Below are positions 38,388 to 41,327 of a stretch of 41,327 nt of DNA, in pieces. Location of the stretch: IMG/VR virus record IMGVR_UViG_3300035670_006618, positions 1 through 41,327 of that record, one strand, 5' to 3'. This DNA is from a virus. Within the stretch, counting starts at the first letter, position 1. The number at the start of each line of letters is the position of its first letter. The position numbers and the translations under genes are program-made. The notes beneath the pieces are model-generated. The model was not told where the DNA came from. It saw only the letters and a program-made list of their open reading frames with translations, and made no database searches.

Positions 38388-38885
38388 ATGCCAAAACAAA
38401 TCCCCCTTACCCAAGGTAAATTCGCGCTCGTCGACGACGATATGTATGACTTCCTGATGCAATGGAAGTGGAACATCCAATCGGCTGGATATGCTGTAAG
38501 GCAGGTTCGACACGAAAGGATTATTGATGGTTACATTTGGACTCGCATTGAGGCCATCTTAATGCACCGTCTCGTGTGTAACCCACCTGAGGGTTTGCTC
38601 GTTGACCATATTAACAGGGATAAATTAGATAATAGACGTGAAAATCTTCGGCCATGCACTGTGCAGCAGAATTTCTATAATATTGATAAGAGGCCATCAA
38701 ATCGCGGCTCCAAGTATAAGGGCGTTCGATATTGTAAGGATAAAAAACGCTATTTGGTCTTTGTTTCCTATGACAGCCAGAGGCTTCGTGTGGGTTCATT
38801 TAAGTGTGAGATTGAGGCGGCCAGAGCATATAACGAGGCTGCTAAAAAATATCAGGGAGAGTTTGCATATTTGAACGACGTTTAA
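38388..38885 (+). CDS. Homing-type HNH endonuclease with AP2 domain
   Basis: 165 residues. The HNH_3-type core is LMHRLVCNPPEGLLVDHINR continuing to LDNRRENLRPC (about residues 58-90). The C-terminal domain (SKYKGVRYCKDKKRYLVFV, then EIEAARAYNEAAKKY) is an AP2-type DNA-binding unit. This pairing is typical of free-standing homing endonucleases. The gene lies between the relaxase and a copy of the relaxase tail, so it has probably inserted there. AGGAG lies seven bases before ATG 38388. Confidence 0.85.
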   Translation: MPKQIPLTQGKFALVDDDMYDFLMQWKWNIQSAGYAVRQVRHERIIDGYIWTRIEAILMHRLVCNPPEGLLVDHINRDKLDNRRENLRPCTVQQNFYNIDKRPSNRGSKYKGVRYCKDKKRYLVFVSYDSQRLRVGSFKCEIEAARAYNEAAKKYQGEFAYLNDV

Positions 38886-38919
38886 AGCACTCGATAAAGA
38901 CAAAGACCGTGAACGCTGA
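38886..38919 (+). pseudogene. Displaced copy of the relaxase 3' end
   Basis: In the frame beginning at 38881 the DNA encodes FKALDKDKDRER followed by TGA at 38917-38919, closely matching the relaxase end ALDKDRDKEK. The DNA is only moderately similar, so the two tails come from different lineages. It indicates the endonuclease gene interrupts an ancestral relaxase end while bringing a replacement tail. Confidence 0.55.
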
Positions 38920-39091
38920 ACCAATAAAGCAGGAATTTTATTACTCCGGTAGACGCGTGGAAAGCGTGAACCGATGCCACAACATAGAAGGCAAGACCGC
39001 AGGATATTTGATATGGTTTGCAGATACTGAACAGCCTCAGTCGCTATTGCTGGATTTTCTTCCGGTACTAGAAGTCAAGGACGTTATCTAA
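38909..39091 (+). CDS. 60-residue protein, GTG start
   Basis: GTG 38909 overlaps the displaced relaxase stop codon (CGTGAACGCTGA), so translation was probably once coupled to the relaxase. The product (MNAEPIKQEFYYSGRRVESV onward) is soluble with aromatic residues. It converges on the integrase gene with a 24-base overlap. No ribosome site of its own. Function unknown. Confidence 0.45.
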   Translation: MNAEPIKQEFYYSGRRVESVNRCHNIEGKTAGYLIWFADTEQPQSLLLDFLPVLEVKDVI

Positions 39092-40258
39092 GGCGTTGTC
39101 CGTGTCCTTCGTGGTAAAATGGCTCTGATAGCCGATAGTGGTTTGTATGGACGTGTGGCGGTAGAGTTGCTGCAATACAGGGAGAGCGATTTTATCCCCT
39201 GCTAACTGACCAAAAGTATGCCGTGCGATATGTAATGTTAGCTTCTTCGATATGTCGCATTTGTTCGCCACAAGCTTAAGCCATGCGTTCAGGTCATGAA
39301 CCCTCGACTTGATCCGTTTCTGGACCGCGTTGTTATTCGATAGGTTGGGTAGTGTAGCCAGATCGTGGAATACCAGATCGTGTTTGTTCTCGGAATAACT
39401 GTTAATGATTTTTTTACTTTTGTCGTGTAGCTTGATTGATCCACCTTTGTTATTCTTGCCCATCGTGTAGTGAAGTCGTCCGTCCTGAATGTCGGAATGT
39501 TTCAATCTAAGAACGTCACTTATCCTCATTCCAGCGTTATAGAAAGAAAACAGCCAGACCTTCCGCGCATGATCTAAATTGTTTTCAAGCTTGGCATCCT
39601 CAAGCCTTTTTACTTCTTCTGCCGACAGTCCGATCTTAGAGGTATCGGAAAACTTAATCCGAATACCACCCTTGCCGAATGGATAGCTTTTCTTATCCGC
39701 GACTTGTTCCCCTATCGCCTGATTGAAAATCGACCTGACCACTACAAGATGATTGACAACCGTTCTGTCAGAAATTTCTTTGGCCTTTAGCCACGCAGCG
39801 TATCGCTTCAATAAAGCAGGGGTTATATCATTAAATCCTATGTCCCCGGCGAACTCGTTAAATCGCTCAACCCTTGGCTTGTCGGCTGAGTGCTGATTAA
39901 ACTTTCCCCGCTTGCTCAGGTTATCAAGGTATATCTTGGATTGCTTTTTGAACGTTCCGTCTTTAGCGCCAATAAAAGACTTGCGAATTGTCTGGGCTGT
40001 GCTATCCTTCTTTGCGGTTTGTAACTCAATCACTTTATCCGTAACTTCAGCTATCCTTTGGATGATAAGGTTGTTTAGCCGGGCAGAGTTGGGGTGTGAT
40101 TTCTTAACTCGGTTGTTCTCGAAGTCCCAGTCCTTTTCAAGGATAGAGTGACCAAGAGATATAATCGAAGGCCGACGATTCTTGATAATCTGGATGATGA
40201 TAGGCCGGGTTCCGTCCTTCTTTTCACGGCTTCTCAGGATGACTTTTACGGATGCCAT
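39068..40258 (-). CDS. int: Tyrosine-recombinase integrase
   Basis: 396 residues with an N-terminal arm-binding domain (residues 1-100), a helical core-binding domain (about 105-205) and the catalytic domain. Catalytic residues are R245 (AGMRISD), H343 and R346 (LHIARHT), H368 and nucleophile Y377 (TTIGYQSH). The arm-type N-terminus resembles integrases of Bacteroidota mobile elements. Its start lies 125 bases from the tRNA-Leu fragment, the expected layout beside an att site. It is the only integrase in the window. Confidence 0.9.
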   Translation of the reverse strand: MASVKVILRSREKKDGTRPIIIQIIKNRRPSIISLGHSILEKDWDFENNRVKKSHPNSARLNNLIIQRIAEVTDKVIELQTAKKDSTAQTIRKSFIGAKDGTFKKQSKIYLDNLSKRGKFNQHSADKPRVERFNEFAGDIGFNDITPALLKRYAAWLKAKEISDRTVVNHLVVVRSIFNQAIGEQVADKKSYPFGKGGIRIKFSDTSKIGLSAEEVKRLEDAKLENNLDHARKVWLFSFYNAGMRISDVLRLKHSDIQDGRLHYTMGKNNKGGSIKLHDKSKKIINSYSENKHDLVFHDLATLPNLSNNNAVQKRIKSRVHDLNAWLKLVANKCDISKKLTLHIARHTFGQLAGDKIALPVLQQLYRHTSIQTTIGYQSHFTTKDTDNALDNVLDF

Positions 40259-40285
40259 TGGTCTTGCACTTGGTCGAACATTTCG

Positions 40286-40305
40286 TGGTTGAACGTGGTT
40301 GAACG
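40286..40305. repeat. Tandem 10-bp repeats upstream of the integrase
   Basis: TGGTTGAACG occurs twice end to end (40286-40295, 40296-40305), with a degenerate third copy just before, near 40270. Candidate arm-type integrase sites or excisionase sites. Confidence 0.45.
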
Positions 40306-40383
40306 TGTTTTGATATGGACGAATTTAGCGGATTTTACGCCATGTTGCACCATATAAAACCACGTAATATCAAATAGTTAGAA

Positions 40384-40437
40384 CTTAAAATCCTGTCCTA
40401 TGTAAATAGGGTACGAGTTCAAATCTCGTCCGGGGCA
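40384..40437 (+). other. 3' part of a tRNA-Leu(UAA) gene, probable att site
   Basis: The anticodon loop CTTAAAA (TAA at 40386-40388), the anticodon-stem 3' strand TCCTG, a class II variable arm, the T arm ACGAG TTCAAAT CTCGT (40413-40429), the acceptor strand CCGGGGC and discriminator A437 are all present. The 5' half is absent: the bases before the loop do not pair with TCCTG. CCA is not encoded. The position beside the integrase marks it as the displaced tRNA end left by integration, or attP if the element is circular. Confidence 0.75.
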
Positions 40438-40441
40438 CTAA

Positions 40442-40473
40442 AAAAGGGGGTTTTTACTCCCCCTTTTCTTTTT
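40442..40473 (+). terminator. Intrinsic terminator after the tRNA fragment
   Basis: AAAAGGGGG (40442-40450) and CCCCCTTTT (40459-40467) form a 9-bp stem, followed by CTTTTT. The hairpin also encodes the last residues of the opposing HNH gene. Confidence 0.75.
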
Positions 40474-40867
40474 CCGATATTCCTTGGTTGAGCGGGTGGC
40501 CCAACATTTCTCCATGTAGCTCTCTATGACAGTTTGCACAGACAACAATGCACTTTCTTATTTCCGTCTTCAGCCGTTTAATAGTTGCATGCTTCATTCC
40601 TGATATGACGGTTTCCTTAGTCTTTGCATCCGTGTGATGGAATTCGAGCGCCTTGTGGTATTTACGGTAGCCACAACGCACACATCCGACCAATAGCTTA
40701 TAGCGTCTTATGAGCTCATAGAATTTCTTACGGTGCTTTTGTCTTTGATCTACTGCCCTCTTTACTTCACGTTCCTTGTTCTTCTCGTAATAACGTCGTC
40801 GCTTCTTGGTATTATATTCATCGAGTGTTAAACCTAATTCGGCAAGCGCTTTTTCTGATATGGTCAA
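40454..40867 (-). CDS. HNH endonuclease-like protein
   Basis: 137 residues. The basic helical N-terminal half (NKEREVKRAVDQRQKHRKKF) precedes an HNH core: GCVRCGY, ALEFHHTDAKTK, and CIVVCANCHRELH, supplying Cys pairs and the catalytic His. The start is TTG 40867, with AAGGAG eight bases upstream. It lies beyond the tRNA fragment and may be host or belong to a neighbouring element. Its 3' end overlaps the tRNA terminator, so its last codons and the hairpin share sequence. Confidence 0.75.
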   Translation of the reverse strand: MTISEKALAELGLTLDEYNTKKRRRYYEKNKEREVKRAVDQRQKHRKKFYELIRRYKLLVGCVRCGYRKYHKALEFHHTDAKTKETVISGMKHATIKRLKTEIRKCIVVCANCHRELHGEMLGHPLNQGISEKEKGE

Positions 40868-40901
40868 TATAAAGCTCCTTCAAGCTGTGAGTGGCTTTTT
40901 T

Positions 40902-40920
40902 ATTTGCACGTAATTTGCAC
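40902..40920. repeat. Two ATTTGCAC repeats one helical turn apart
   Basis: ATTTGCAC at 40902-40909 and 40913-40920 start 11 bases apart, upstream of the leftward HNH gene. A regulator site is possible. The rest of 40868-41122 holds no gene I can support. Confidence 0.3.
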
Positions 40921-41122
40921 TTACGAAAGGGCGAACAGGCAAGGTTGTTATCCTTGTTTTACACCCGGCATTTTATAGGGCAACGAACCCAATACCGTTG
41001 AACCACTTCAGGGGTATCCCCCAACGCTACGCTTGCAACGCCTGCTTGTGGTGCGCGGGGCTTTCAACCCTTGATAGCGACCCGTTCTTTTCCTTATTAG
41101 CGCGATTTATTATTTTCGTCAA

Positions 41123-41327
41123 ATGGAAATTATCTGCCTTGAGGACGAAGCCTTTTACCGACTGGTCGAAACGGTTGTTGCCCGTATCAAAGACCAGCAC
41201 AAGGTCAAGGATAAATGGATCACCGGGGGCGAGGCCATGATAATGATGCGGATTAATTCCAAGACGACATTGCAGAAACTTCGCGACGAGGGAAAGATAC
41301 GTTTCACACAACCCGTACCGAAGCTCA
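41123..41327 (+). CDS. HTH-domain DNA-binding protein, cut by the window edge
   Basis: 68 residues from ATG 41123 to the edge. MEIICLEDEAFYRLVETVVA leads into WITGGEAMIMMRINSKTTLQ and KLRDEGKIRF, the helix-turn-helix of the small excisionase-like proteins widespread in Bacteroidota integrative elements. No Shine-Dalgarno is visible, in contrast to the phage genes. It may belong to a second element or to the true chromosome. Confidence 0.75.
   Translation, partial: MEIICLEDEAFYRLVETVVARIKDQHKVKDKWITGGEAMIMMRINSKTTLQKLRDEGKIRFTQPVPKL

Noticed and set aside
15153-40151. Several long frames on the opposite strand of clear genes
   Set aside because: They mirror well-supported proteins, have skewed composition and no ribosome sites.

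Overview
The window is a bacterial accessory region. Bases 1 to about 33.7 kb read as most of a short-tailed (podovirus-type) phage genome, and about 33.7-40.4 kb as a mobilizable-element module ending at an integrase and a tRNA-Leu(UAA) 3' fragment. Host evidence conflicts. Many promoters are near-consensus sigma70 (TTGACA with 16-18 bp spacing), ribosome binding sites are strong, and several small phage proteins look proteobacterial. In contrast the RadC-like protein, the primase-like protein, the arm-type integrase, the HTH gene at the right edge and the absence of an encoded CCA in the tRNA resemble Bacteroidota. A mosaic element is the safest reading; I do not name a host.

Layout. 0.1-11 kb (minus strand): tail and fibre proteins, candidate ejection proteins, tail nozzle, head-tail adaptor and minor virion proteins, with a free-standing HNH endonuclease gene next to the capsid gene. 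11.7-18.2 kb: major capsid, a possible decoration protein, scaffold, a phage GroES-like co-chaperonin with its own promoter, a GNAT acetyltransferase and the portal. 18.1-24.4 kb: a surface-sugar cassette with its own promoter (methyltransferase, nucleotidyltransferase, glycosyltransferases, GDP-mannose 4,6-dehydratase, a glycosyltransferase/MptE-like fusion) that also holds a 59-residue protein resembling the anticodon-binding end of glutamyl-tRNA synthetase. 24.4-26.2 kb: large and small terminase behind a consensus promoter. 26.7-27.3 kb: a gene-poor, hairpin-rich stretch. 27.3-30.4 kb: a translationally coupled chain of small leftward genes. 30.4-31.4 kb: an Xre-family regulator and a control region with back-to-back promoters, a terminator-ended small RNA candidate, a palindrome and short direct repeats. 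31.4-33.7 kb: a rightward chain of small genes.

33.7-40.4 kb: RadC-like JAB protein, Toprim protein, VirD4/TraG coupling protein, MobC, a three-His relaxase, a homing endonuclease (HNH plus AP2) inserted at the relaxase 3' end, and a tyrosine integrase next to the tRNA-Leu fragment (probable att site). No type IV secretion channel genes are seen, so the module would be mobilizable and not self-transmissible. Right of the tRNA fragment lie a third HNH gene and a truncated HTH gene, probably chromosome or a neighbouring element.

How it may work together: the phage portion supplies packaging, head, tail and ejection functions, and probably modifies the cell surface. The only integrase seen sits beside the mobilization genes. 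Either one chimeric element carries both virion and conjugative-mobilization functions, or a prophage and a mobilizable element lie side by side. The window cannot decide this because the left end, where lysis genes and the other att site might be, is missing.
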